DNA of 6,876 bases from Pedobacter sp. (GTDB lineage Bacteria; Bacteroidota; Bacteroidia; Sphingobacteriales; Sphingobacteriaceae), in contig JASLGV010000497.1 of assembly GCA_030149995.1 (NCBI GenBank), positions 1 through 6,876 of the forward strand, read 5' to 3'. The position numbers were made by a program, and so were the translations under genes. Numbering within the stretch: the stretch's first letter is position 1; each line of letters begins with the position of its first letter. The notes under the pieces were generated by a model. It was not told where the DNA came from, made no database searches, and saw nothing but the letters and a program-made list of their open reading frames with translations. Positions 1 to 6,876 of the stretch are shown here, in pieces.

Positions 1-2
1 CA

Positions 3-641
3 ACTGTTGCGGCATACCTTTTTGGCACAACGCCAGCTTTAATGGAATATTTACTTACTGTAAATCCTCAGACAGGTAAAGTTGGTATGTCTATTTTAGG
101 TTATATTGCCATGTTTGCCCCGCTGGCGCTGGTTTTAACCATGAGTTTTGGATTGAGTAAATTATCTTACCCGGCCCTGTTGGGTATATTTGTATTGTAC
201 TCGGTTCTTACAGGCGTTAGTTTGAGCTTCATTTTATTAACATATACAAGCGGATCTATTGTAAGCTGCTTTGCCGGTGCCGCAGGTATCTTTGGTATTA
301 TGGCCTTTATGGGTTATACCACCAATGTAGATTTAAGCAAGTTTGGTTCTATCCTGATGGTTGGTTTAATCGGATTGGTAATCGCAACCGTTTTAAACAT
401 GTTTATCAAAAGTGAGCAGTTCAGCTTATTTATGGCTTATATCGGTATTGCTCTTTTTACCGCACTGACCGCTTACGATGTTCAAAAAATTAAACGCATT
501 GGTCAGGGTATTGAGGCCAGCGGTGAGCAGGTTTTAAGTGTAGAAGCAAAAAAGACAGCTATTGTAGGTGCCTTATCTTTATACCTTGATTTTCTGAATA
601 TCTTCCTGTATTTACTCCGCATTTTTGGAAACAGAAGGTAA
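3..641 (+). CDS. Bax inhibitor-1/YccA family membrane protein (5' end outside the window)
   Basis: This is an integral inner-membrane protein of the BI-1/YccA/YetJ (TMBIM) family. Studied members form calcium leak channels or interact with the FtsH protease; the role here is not known. The frame is open to the left window edge, and residues before the ATG at 42 (AAYLFGTTPAL) continue a hydrophobic segment. The true start therefore lies upstream, and 42 is only an internal Met. About 213 residues are visible, against roughly 230-240 for the family. After the partial first helix, five hydrophobic segments follow, then the family's C-terminal signature: LFTALTAYDVQKIK, a polar stretch, and GALSLYLDFLNIFLYLLRIFG. 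The two conserved aspartates in this signature (codons at 477 and 588) probably correspond to the pH-sensing pair described in the Bacillus homologue YetJ. The protein ends in a short basic tail (GNRR). A terminator follows directly, so it is transcribed separately from the methionine genes. Confidence 0.9.
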   Translation, partial: TVAAYLFGTTPALMEYLLTVNPQTGKVGMSILGYIAMFAPLALVLTMSFGLSKLSYPALLGIFVLYSVLTGVSLSFILLTYTSGSIVSCFAGAAGIFGIMAFMGYTTNVDLSKFGSILMVGLIGLVIATVLNMFIKSEQFSLFMAYIGIALFTALTAYDVQKIKRIGQGIEASGEQVLSVEAKKTAIVGALSLYLDFLNIFLYLLRIFGNRR

Positions 642-664
642 TCTCTAAAACGAAACAATATTTT

Positions 665-700
665 AAAGGCCGTGCATATTTGCATGGCCTTTGTAATTTT
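665..700 (+). terminator. Rho-independent terminator after the BI-1 gene
   Basis: A 12-bp stem (665-676 with 681-692, one G-T pair, otherwise Watson-Crick) closes a 4-base loop. A T-rich stretch (GTAATTTT) follows. It starts 24 bases after the stop codon at 641, so it should end the BI-1 transcript and insulate it from the downstream metH unit. The stem is nearly symmetric and could also work on the opposite strand, but no minus-strand gene is supported there. Confidence 0.8.
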
Positions 701-735
701 ATTTGGTGTTGCCCCATAAAGTTTTGGAATTGATG

Positions 736-743
736 TAGCTTTG
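736..743 (+). promoter_or_regulatory. Probable -7 promoter element for the riboswitch-metH transcript
   Basis: TAGCTTTG is a perfect match to the Bacteroidota housekeeping -7 consensus TAnnTTTG. It lies 15 bases before the riboswitch P1 stem, so transcription would start around 748-752, just ahead of the aptamer. No good TTG/TTTG -33 box stands at the expected distance. A second candidate is CATTTTTG at 747-754 (one mismatch), with TTTG at 723-726 as its -33 box and a 20-base spacer; it would start transcription at about the first base of P1. Either one gives a leader that begins at the aptamer. Which is used cannot be decided from sequence alone. Confidence 0.55.
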
Positions 744-757
744 TTGCATTTTTGTAT

Positions 758-855
758 GCTTATTAAGAAAGACGGAGGGATTAGACCCAACGAAGTCTTA
801 GCAACCTGTGCCAACAAGGTGCTAAATTCTATTCGCGTATGGCGGAAAAGATAAG
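758..855 (+). promoter_or_regulatory. SAM-I (S-box) riboswitch aptamer upstream of metH
   Basis: This leader RNA binds S-adenosylmethionine and lowers expression of methionine genes when SAM is abundant. The conserved S-box core is easy to read: GACGGAGGGATTAGACCC, then GAAGTCTTAGCAACC, then AAGGTGCTAAATTC, closing with AAAGATAAG. The helices can be assigned directly. P1 is CTTATT 759-764 with GATAAG 850-855. P2 is AAGAC 769-773 with GTCTT 795-799, plus GGG 777-779 with CCC 786-788. P3 is ACCT 804-807 with AGGT 817-820. P4 is TTCGC 832-836 with GCGGA 842-846. Its place before metH and metF, which make methionine, is the expected context. The motif match is strong; the gene-off response to SAM is inferred from the class. 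Confidence 0.93.
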
Positions 856-886
856 TTTAGGAAGTACAATCGCGTACCAACTTTTT
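853..886 (+). terminator. Putative expression-platform terminator of the SAM riboswitch
   Basis: AAGTT (853-857) can pair with AACTT (879-883), and GTAC (864-867) with GTAC (874-877), around the loop AATCGC. The 3' strand runs into a T-tract (882-886). The stem is imperfect: TAGGAA is unpaired on the 5' side, although GG 860-861 may instead pair with CC 877-878. Its base shares 853-855 with the 3' strand of P1, so the two cannot both form fully. The position directly after the aptamer is right for a transcriptional attenuator, but the hairpin is weaker than a textbook terminator. Control at another level remains possible. Confidence 0.5.
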
Positions 887-894
887 AAATAAGC

Positions 895-1019
895 TTTATG
901 TATCAGGTATATTTTTAGTCTGCCACCATCAGCACACCGATGTTATACAGATTTTGGATATAAAGGCGCTGATCGATTTTGCCGGATCAGCCTGATGCAG
1001 TTATTTGCGAGCAACAACA
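895..1019 (+). other. Long metH leader downstream of the riboswitch
   Basis: About 125 bases separate the riboswitch platform from the metH start codon. The one clear structure is a hairpin with a perfect 7-bp stem, GCTGATC (968-974) with GATCAGC (985-991), and a 10-base loop. No T-run follows it, so it is not a terminator. Two very short frames with ATG occur (898-918, six codons; 940-963, seven codons), without evidence that they are translated. No second riboswitch motif was recognised. The last bases before the ATG (GCAACAACA) are A-rich and lack a Shine-Dalgarno sequence, as is common in Bacteroidota. Confidence 0.45.
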
Positions 1020-4000
1020 ATGAGTATTAGAGAAGAATTAGAAAAGCGCATCCTGGTAATTGATGGTGCTATGGGCACTATGATTCAGCGTTATACGTTA
1101 ACGGAGGATGATTTTAGGGGTGAACGGTTTAAAGATCATTCTTGTGATGTAAAGGGTAATAATGATTTACTCAACCTCACAAGACCGGATATTATAAAAG
1201 AAATCCACCTGGAATATCTGAAATCAGGCGCAGATATTATAGAAACCAATACTTTCAGTACACAACGCATTTCCATGGCCGATTACCAGATGGAAGAGCT
1301 GAGTTATGAACTGAGTTTTGAGGGAGCAAAAATTGCCAAAGAAGCAACCACTGCTTTTATGGCGGCGAACCCGGATCGCAAATGTTACGTAGCCGGTGCC
1401 ATTGGTCCAACCAACCGTACGCTGTCTTTATCACCCGATGTAAACGACCCCGGATTTAGAGCGATCAGTTACGATGAACTTTTTGATGCTTATTATGAGC
1501 AAATCCGCGGTCTGGTAGATGGTGGTTCTGATATTCTGCTTATTGAAACAATTTTTGATACGTTAAATGCAAAGGTGGCCATTGCCGCCATCAAGAAATA
1601 TGAAGAGGAAGTAGGGCGCAAGCTGGAAATTATGATTTCCGGAACCATAACCGATGCCTCGGGCAGAACCCTTTCCGGTCAGACAGCAGAAGCATTTCTG
1701 AACTCGGTAAGACATGCCCAGCCCTTAAGTATAGGTTTTAACTGTGCATTGGGGGCAAAAGACATGCGTCCGCACATTGAAGAATTATCGGCCAAAGCTG
1801 GTTGTTATGTGTCGGCCTATCCAAATGCCGGTTTGCCAAATGAATTTGGCGCCTATGATGAGCAACCACACGAAACCGCTCATCTGGTAGACGATTTTAT
1901 GCATTCCGGTTTTGTAAATATTGTTGGTGGATGTTGCGGTACCACGCCCGATCACATTGGTTGTATTGCGGCGAATGCCCGTAAGTATAACCCGAGAAAA
2001 ATTCCTCAACCTGCTCCTTATATGCGGTTAAGTGGTTTGGAGCCCATCACCATCACCCCCGAAAGCATTTTTGTAAACATTGGTGAGCGTACCAACATTA
2101 CCGGTTCCCCTAAATTTTCCAAACTTATTTTAAGTGGCGATTATGAAGCCGCATTGGCAGTTGCCCGTCAGCAGGTAGAAGGTGGTGCACAGATTATCGA
2201 CGTCAATATGGATGAGGGGATGCTCGATTCGGAAGCTGCCATGACCAAATTTTTAAACCTGATTGCTTCCGAACCTGATATTTCTAAATTGCCCATTATG
2301 GTCGATTCTTCTAAATGGAGTGTAATCGAATGTGGTTTGAAATGCTTGCAGGGCAAGGGAATTGTAAACTCCATTTCTTTAAAAGAAGGCGAAGATAAGT
2401 TTAAGGAAAGCGCCAGAAAGATTATGGTGTACGGTGCTGCGGTGGTTGTAATGGCTTTTGATGAGCAAGGACAGGCCGATAACTACGAACGCCGGATTGA
2501 AATATGCAAAAGAAGTTACGATATTCTGGTGAATGAAATTGGTTTTCCGCCAGAAGACATCATATTTGACCCCAATATCTTAACGGTTGCCACCGGACTG
2601 GAAGAGCATAACAATTATGCTGTTGATTTTATAAATGCCACCCGCTGGATTAAACAAAACCTGCCACATGCCAAGGTAAGTGGCGGTGTTTCAAATATTT
2701 CTTTCTCTTTCAGAGGTAACAACACCGTGCGGGAGGCTATGCATGCAGCCTTTCTTTATCATGCCATACAAGCCGGCCTGGATATGGGCATTGTAAATGC
2801 AGGTATGCTCGAAGTATACCAGGAAATTCCACCTGAACTGTTGGAGCGTGTGGAAGATGTATTGCTGAACAGGCGGGAAGATGCCACCGAGCGCCTGGTT
2901 GAATTTGCCGAAACAGTAAAATCTAAGGGCAAAGAAGTTATAAAAGATGAAGAGTGGCGTAAAGGAACCGTTCAGGAGCGTTTATCTCATGCATTGGTTA
3001 AAGGATTAATTGAATACCTGGATCAGGATGTAGAAGAAGCACGGCAGGTTTATGCAAGACCAATCCAGGTAATTGAAGGTCCGTTAATGGATGGGATGAA
3101 TGTGGTGGGGGATCTATTTGGTGCCGGAAAAATGTTCTTGCCGCAGGTGGTTAAATCGGCCCGGGTTATGAAAAAGGCCGTTGCTTATCTGTTGCCCTTT
3201 ATTGAACAGGAGAAACTCGATAACCCGGATCAGGATCAAAGTTCCTCTGCGGGAAAAGTATTGCTGGCTACGGTAAAAGGCGATGTACACGATATTGGAA
3301 AAAATATCGTGGGGGTTGTGCTGGCCTGTAATAACTTTGAAGTGGTTGATATGGGGGTAATGGTTCCGGCACAGGATATTATTAAAAAAGCCCGGGAAAT
3401 TAATGCCGATATTATTGGATTAAGCGGGTTGATTACCCCTTCTTTAGATGAGATGGTACACTTTGCCAAAGAAATGGAACGCGAAGGCTTTACCATTCCT
3501 TTAATTCTTGGAGGTGCAACCACCTCGAGAATACACGCTGCGGTTAAAGTAGCTCCTAATTATTCGGGAGCAGCTATTCATGTACTCGATGCATCCAGAA
3601 GTGTAACCGTTTGCAGTACACTGATGAACAACGAAACCAAAGAGACGTACATCAGACAGATAAGAGAAGAGTATGAAAAAGCACGCGAGGCTCATTTAAA
3701 CAAACGTTCAGATAAACGGTTCAAAACCCTTGAAGAAGCGCGTGCAAATAAATTTAAAATAGATTTTGAACAAAACCTTCCGGTACCTGCTTTTACAGGA
3801 ACAAAAGTTTTTGATAATTATCCGTTAGAAGAACTGGTGCCTTATATAGACTGGACACCCTTTTTTCATACCTGGGAATTGCGCGGAAGCTACCCTAAAA
3901 TCTTTGATGATAAAAATGTAGGCGATGAAGCAAAAAAACTATTTAACGATGCCCAGGTATTGCTTAAAAGAGTTTTAGACGAAAAGCTATTTACAGCCCG

Positions 4001-4697
4001 TGGTGTTGTGGGCTTCTGGCCGGCAAACGCAACAGGAGATGATATTGAGCTTGAGGTAGCAGACGCCCAAACAGGCGAAGCATCAAAAGTAATGATCCAT
4101 ACCCTTCGCCAGCAGGCAGAAAAAATTGACGGACAACCCTATTATGCGCTTTCTGATTTTATCGCACCGAAAGAAAGTGGCATTCAGGATTATTTTGGTG
4201 GTTTTGCCGTTACAACGGGGATTGGTGTAGATGAACTCGTGGCTGAGTTTGAAGCCAATTACGATGATTACAACAGCATTATGGCCAAAGCGCTTGCCGA
4301 CCGTCTTGCCGAAGCATTTGCCGAACGCATGCACGAGCGCGTAAGAAAAGAATTTTGGGGTTATGCAAAAGAAGAACAGCTGACCAACCAGGAATTAATT
4401 AAGGAAGAGTATGCAGGTATTCGCCCGGCACCCGGTTACCCGGCCTGCCCGGAACATACTGAAAAAGGTACCTTGTTTAACCTGCTCGATGCCGAAAACA
4501 GAATTGGACTGAGGCTTACCGAAAGTTATGCCATGTACCCGACAGCTGCAGTTAGCGGATTTTATTTTGCACATCCCCAATCGCGCTATTTTGGTCTGGG
4601 TAAAATTACCAAAGACCAGATAGATGATTATGCTGTTCGTAAACAAATGCCGGTTGAAGAGGTTGAACGTTGGTTAAGCCCGAACCTTGCCTACTAA
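1020..4697 (+). CDS. metH: Cobalamin-dependent methionine synthase MetH
   Basis: This cytosolic enzyme moves the methyl group of 5-methyltetrahydrofolate to homocysteine through a cobalamin cofactor, giving methionine and tetrahydrofolate. It has 1225 residues, close to E. coli MetH (about 1227), with all modules present. The homocysteine/zinc barrel covers about 1-325 and has the zinc ligands Cys242 (FNCALGA), Cys305 and Cys306 (GGCCGTTP). The pterin barrel covers about 350-610 ([12 protein letters not shown] from residue 352). Then come the four-helix cap and the cobalamin domain, with DVHDIG at 755-760, where His757 is the cobalt ligand, followed by GLSGLITPS and [10 protein letters not shown]. 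The reactivation domain (about 900-1225) has [15 protein letters not shown] and the SAM-binding RPAPGYP, with Arg1135 and Tyr1140. The ATG at 1020 gives the usual start [20 protein letters not shown]. An in-frame TTG at 1005 would add only five non-conserved residues. No key residue is missing. The SAM-I riboswitch upstream should control it. Confidence 0.97.
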   Translation: MSIREELEKRILVIDGAMGTMIQRYTLTEDDFRGERFKDHSCDVKGNNDLLNLTRPDIIKEIHLEYLKSGADIIETNTFSTQRISMADYQMEELSYELSFEGAKIAKEATTAFMAANPDRKCYVAGAIGPTNRTLSLSPDVNDPGFRAISYDELFDAYYEQIRGLVDGGSDILLIETIFDTLNAKVAIAAIKKYEEEVGRKLEIMISGTITDASGRTLSGQTAEAFLNSVRHAQPLSIGFNCALGAKDMRPHIEELSAKAGCYVSAYPNAGLPNEFGAYDEQPHETAHLVDDFMHSGFVNIVGGCCGTTPDHIGCIAANARKYNPRKIPQPAPYMRLSGLEPITITPESIFVNIGERTNITGSPKFSKLILSGDYEAALAVARQQVEGGAQIIDVNMDEGMLDSEAAMTKFLNLIASEPDISKLPIMVDSSKWSVIECGLKCLQGKGIVNSISLKEGEDKFKESARKIMVYGAAVVVMAFDEQGQADNYERRIEICKRSYDILVNEIGFPPEDIIFDPNILTVATGLEEHNNYAVDFINATRWIKQNLPHAKVSGGVSNISFSFRGNNTVREAMHAAFLYHAIQAGLDMGIVNAGMLEVYQEIPPELLERVEDVLLNRREDATERLVEFAETVKSKGKEVIKDEEWRKGTVQERLSHALVKGLIEYLDQDVEEARQVYARPIQVIEGPLMDGMNVVGDLFGAGKMFLPQVVKSARVMKKAVAYLLPFIEQEKLDNPDQDQSSSAGKVLLATVKGDVHDIGKNIVGVVLACNNFEVVDMGVMVPAQDIIKKAREINADIIGLSGLITPSLDEMVHFAKEMEREGFTIPLILGGATTSRIHAAVKVAPNYSGAAIHVLDASRSVTVCSTLMNNETKETYIRQIREEYEKAREAHLNKRSDKRFKTLEEARANKFKIDFEQNLPVPAFTGTKVFDNYPLEELVPYIDWTPFFHTWELRGSYPKIFDDKNVGDEAKKLFNDAQVLLKRVLDEKLFTARGVVGFWPANATGDDIELEVADAQTGEASKVMIHTLRQQAEKIDGQPYYALSDFIAPKESGIQDYFGGFAVTTGIGVDELVAEFEANYDDYNSIMAKALADRLAEAFAERMHERVRKEFWGYAKEEQLTNQELIKEEYAGIRPAPGYPACPEHTEKGTLFNLLDAENRIGLRLTESYAMYPTAAVSGFYFAHPQSRYFGLGKITKDQIDDYAVRKQMPVEEVERWLSPNLAY

Positions 4698-4723
4698 AAA
4701 TTGATAATAAGAAACCAAACTAA

Positions 4724-4738
4724 AACCCCTTTTGGGTT
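4724..4738 (+). promoter_or_regulatory. Small hairpin abutting the metF start codon
   Basis: AACCC (4724-4728) can pair with GGGTT (4734-4738) around the loop CTTTT, and the stem ends exactly at the base before the metF ATG. It fills much of the 41-base metH-metF gap. It has no T-run after it, so it is not a convincing terminator. It may affect ribosome access to metF, or it may be chance. Confidence 0.3.
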
Positions 4739-5692
4739 ATGAAAATTACAGACCACATTCGAAATTCCGAGGGAAAGCCTCTTTTTTCTTTCGAGCTTTT
4801 GCCACCGGTAAAAGGAAAAAGTATTGATGAAATTTACAAGGCGATCGATCCCCTGATGGAATTTAATCCGCCGTTTATTGATGTAACCTATCACAGGGAA
4901 GATTTTATTTATAAACAGCACGACAGTGGTTTGCTGGAAAAAGTCTCCTATCGTAAACGTCCGGGCACAGTTGCCATTTGTGCTGCCATTATGAACCGTT
5001 ATAAGGTTGATGCGGTACCGCACCTGATTTGTGGTGGTTTTACCAAAGAGGAAACCGAAAACGCCTTAATCGATTTACAGTTTCTGGGGATTGATAACGT
5101 GTTGGTGTTAAGAGGAGATGCACGCCATGCCGACTCGTCTTTTGTGCCAACCCTGGGCGGACATGCTTTTGCTTCCGACCTGCTCCGGCAAGTGGTAGAC
5201 ATGAATAACGGGCACTATCTGCATGAAGATCATGAAGCGTTTAAAACAGATTTTTGTATTGGCGTTGCCGGATATCCGGAAAAGCATTTCGAGGCACCAA
5301 ATTTAAAAACGGATTTTAAGTACTTGAAGAAAAAAATCGACATGGGGGCCGAATTTATTGTAACGCAGATGTTTTTTGATGTGCAGAAATATGTAGACTT
5401 TGTGAAGCTTTGCCGCGAAAACGATATTCATGTGCCGATTATTCCAGGCTTAAAGCCCATTACCTCTTCAAAACAATTAATCAGTTTACCTAAAATTTTC
5501 CACCTTGATTTGCCTGAGGCACTCAGCGAAGCAGTACATGCCTGTAAAAATGAAAAGGAAGTAAAAGAAGTTGGCATTGAATGGATGATTGAGCAATGTA
5601 AAGAGCTCATTAAAGTTGGGGCACCTGTACTCCATTTTTATACGATGAGTAATCCGGAACCAACCAAAAGAATCGCATCGGCTATATTTTAA
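4739..5692 (+). CDS. metF: 5,10-methylenetetrahydrofolate reductase MetF
   Basis: This cytosolic FAD enzyme reduces 5,10-methylenetetrahydrofolate to 5-methyltetrahydrofolate, the methyl donor used by MetH encoded just upstream. It has 317 residues, slightly longer than E. coli MetF (296), and forms a single TIM-barrel domain without the eukaryotic regulatory extension. Visible family motifs are FSFELLPP near the N-terminus (Glu19, equivalent to the catalytic Glu28 of E. coli), IDVTYHRED, NVLVLRGD (Asp127, equivalent to E. coli Asp120 at the flavin/folate site), CIGVAGYPEKH, GAEFIVTQMFFD, VPIIPGLKPI, and a C-terminal PVLHFYTMSNP. The start at 4739 gives the usual MKITDHI opening, and no alternative is needed. 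It lies 41 bases after metH with no terminator between, so it is probably cotranscribed and under the same SAM riboswitch. Nothing in the protein looks broken. Confidence 0.96.
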   Translation: MKITDHIRNSEGKPLFSFELLPPVKGKSIDEIYKAIDPLMEFNPPFIDVTYHREDFIYKQHDSGLLEKVSYRKRPGTVAICAAIMNRYKVDAVPHLICGGFTKEETENALIDLQFLGIDNVLVLRGDARHADSSFVPTLGGHAFASDLLRQVVDMNNGHYLHEDHEAFKTDFCIGVAGYPEKHFEAPNLKTDFKYLKKKIDMGAEFIVTQMFFDVQKYVDFVKLCRENDIHVPIIPGLKPITSSKQLISLPKIFHLDLPEALSEAVHACKNEKEVKEVGIEWMIEQCKELIKVGAPVLHFYTMSNPEPTKRIASAIF

Positions 5693-5712
5693 CATAAACA
5701 AACCCCAGAAAA

Positions 5713-6876
5713 ATGAACGAACTTTTGAAAAAAGACCAGGAATCGATGGCATTGATCCTGGACCTGATTAAAGATCAGGGATTGAACTTTTTGAACAACC
5801 TTCATAAAAGATCAACTTTTTCTGCAAAGGAAATTCAGATATCCCGGTACCTGGAACAGGATGGGATAGGGTTGGTACAAGCTTTAGAACAGTTTAACAA
5901 GCGTTTTGAAGAGGTGATTGTTGCCTCCGGCGGGCCCCGTTACTGGGGTTTTGTAACGGGTGGTTCTACACCTGCAGCCATTGCAGGCGATTGGCTGGCC
6001 ACCATTTACGATCAAAATACACAATCAGCCAAGGGAAGTGGCGATGTTTCGGCCATTATTGAACTGGAAACCGTTAAACTCCTGCTGTCGCTTTTTAACC
6101 TGCCTGCTGTTTTTTTTGGTGGGTTTGTAACCGGCGCTACCATGTCTAACTTTACCTGTCTGGCAGTAGCCAGGCAATGGCTTGGCAAACAAAACGGGAA
6201 AGATTTTGCAAGAGACGGGATAAGCGGAGTTGTGCCGGTTTTATCTGCCACGCCACATTCGTCGGCTGTAAAATCTTTGTCTATGCTGGGGCTTGGAAGC
6301 AATACTTTTACGCTTGTAAAAACCCTCGAAGGGAACCGGGAAGCACTGGTGTAAAAGATCTGGAAAACAAGGTTAAAGCGCTGAATGGTCAGCCTTTTAT
6401 TTTGATTTCCAGTGCCGGAACTGTTAATACTGTAGATTTCGACGATTTCGAAGCCATTGCCAAACTAAAGGAGAAATATAATTTCTGGTGGCATATTGAT
6501 GCCGCTTTCGGTGGGTTTGCCGCTTGCTCTCCAAAATATAACCACCTGGTTGAAAAATGGGAACAGGCAGACAGCATTACCGTTGATTGCCACAAATGGC
6601 TAAATGTTCCATACGAAAGTGCTGTGTTTTTTGTTAAAGAAGAACACCGTTTGTTACAGATGGAAACTTTCCAGAATGCCAATGCTGCCTACCTGGGCAA
6701 TCCTTTGGAGAACTTTAGCTATCTCAATTTTTTGCCGGAAAATTCCAGGCGCTTAAGGGCATTGCCGGCCTGGTTTTCGTTAATCAGTTATGGTAAAAAA
6801 GGATATGAGAACATTGTAGAGCGCTGTGTGGAAATGGCACTGCTCTTTGCCTCCTGTATAGAAAAGAACAATGCAT
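5713..6876 (+). pseudogene. Group II PLP-dependent decarboxylase-like gene, frameshifted near 6350 and cut by the window edge
   Basis: This encodes a pyridoxal-phosphate enzyme of the group II decarboxylase family (the glutamate/aromatic/diaminobutyrate decarboxylase fold). The substrate cannot be told from sequence. The first frame, from ATG at 5713, gives 213 residues with PRYWGFVTGGSTPAAIAGDWLA, a glycine-rich FVTGATMSNFTCL, and His182 in PHSSAVKSL (the residue expected to stack on PLP). It stops at TAA 6352-6354. The protein then continues without loss in the -1 frame from about 6351: VKDLENKVKALNG, SSAGTVNT, HIDAAFGGF (PLP-binding Asp at 6498-6500) and DCHKWLNVPYES (Schiff-base Lys at 6594-6596). 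That frame is open to the window end. Adding one base between 6349 and 6350 (GT to GAT, giving REALDVKDLE) would restore a normal enzyme. As read, the product lacks the catalytic lysine. The gene starts 20 bases after metF, so it may share its transcript. A sequencing error is possible. Confidence 0.85.

Noticed and set aside
503..817. Minus-strand open frame of 104 codons across the BI-1 end, terminator and riboswitch
   Set aside because: It lies antisense to a conserved gene, a terminator and a riboswitch, and its translation resembles no protein family. Other minus-strand frames in metH, metF and the decarboxylase are shadows for the same reason.
898..918. Six-codon frame (MYQVYF) as a leader peptide for metH
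   Set aside because: It has no methionine-rich content, no start signal and no attenuator after it. Such short frames occur by chance.
1005..1019. TTG start for metH, five codons upstream of the ATG
   Set aside because: It adds only MRATT, which is not family sequence. The ATG at 1020 gives the standard MetH N-terminus.
856..1019. A cobalamin riboswitch, which would suit a B12-dependent MetH
   Set aside because: No recognisable B12 box or cobalamin-riboswitch core was found; only the SAM-I motif is clear.
6300..6360. Programmed -1 frameshifting to produce the full decarboxylase
   Set aside because: No X XXY YYZ slippery heptamer is in the right phase. The nearby GTA AAA ACC does not allow proper re-pairing in the A site, and this family is not known to use recoding. 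A base deletion explains the break better.
1..6876. Mobile element, CRISPR array, defence system or other novel system
   Set aside because: I saw no repeats of array type, no transposase or integrase frames and no attachment-site duplications. The window is ordinary chromosomal methionine metabolism plus flanking genes.

Overview
This window looks like chromosomal DNA from a member of the Bacteroidota, probably Pedobacter or another Sphingobacteriaceae. That placement is an inference from three things: the protein sequences, a TAnnTTTG-type -7 promoter element, and A-rich gene starts without clear Shine-Dalgarno sequences. All genes lie on the + strand.

Layout. Bases 1-641 hold the 3' part of a Bax inhibitor-1/YccA-family membrane protein, closed by a strong hairpin terminator at 665-700. 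Bases 642-1019 have no protein gene but are rich in regulatory sequence. They contain a likely promoter (perfect -7 element at 736-743), a clear SAM-I (S-box) riboswitch aptamer (758-855), a terminator-like hairpin with a U-tract (853-886), and about 125 bases of further leader containing one perfect 7-bp hairpin. A full-length cobalamin-dependent methionine synthase follows (metH, 1020-4697), then 5,10-methylenetetrahydrofolate reductase (metF, 4739-5692). From 5713 a group II PLP-dependent decarboxylase-like gene runs off the right edge. Its reading frame is broken near 6350 by what looks like a single-base deletion.

How the parts work together. MetF makes 5-methyltetrahydrofolate, and MetH uses it to methylate homocysteine to methionine, the precursor of S-adenosylmethionine (SAM). 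The riboswitch would sense SAM and shut the transcript off when SAM is plentiful. The small gaps (41 bases metH-metF, 20 bases metF-decarboxylase) with no terminator between genes suggest a single transcript, so the decarboxylase may also be under SAM control.

I do not see a previously undescribed system here. The points most worth checking are the riboswitch's apparent switching helix, which uses the 5' rather than the 3' strand of P1, and the frameshift in the decarboxylase gene.
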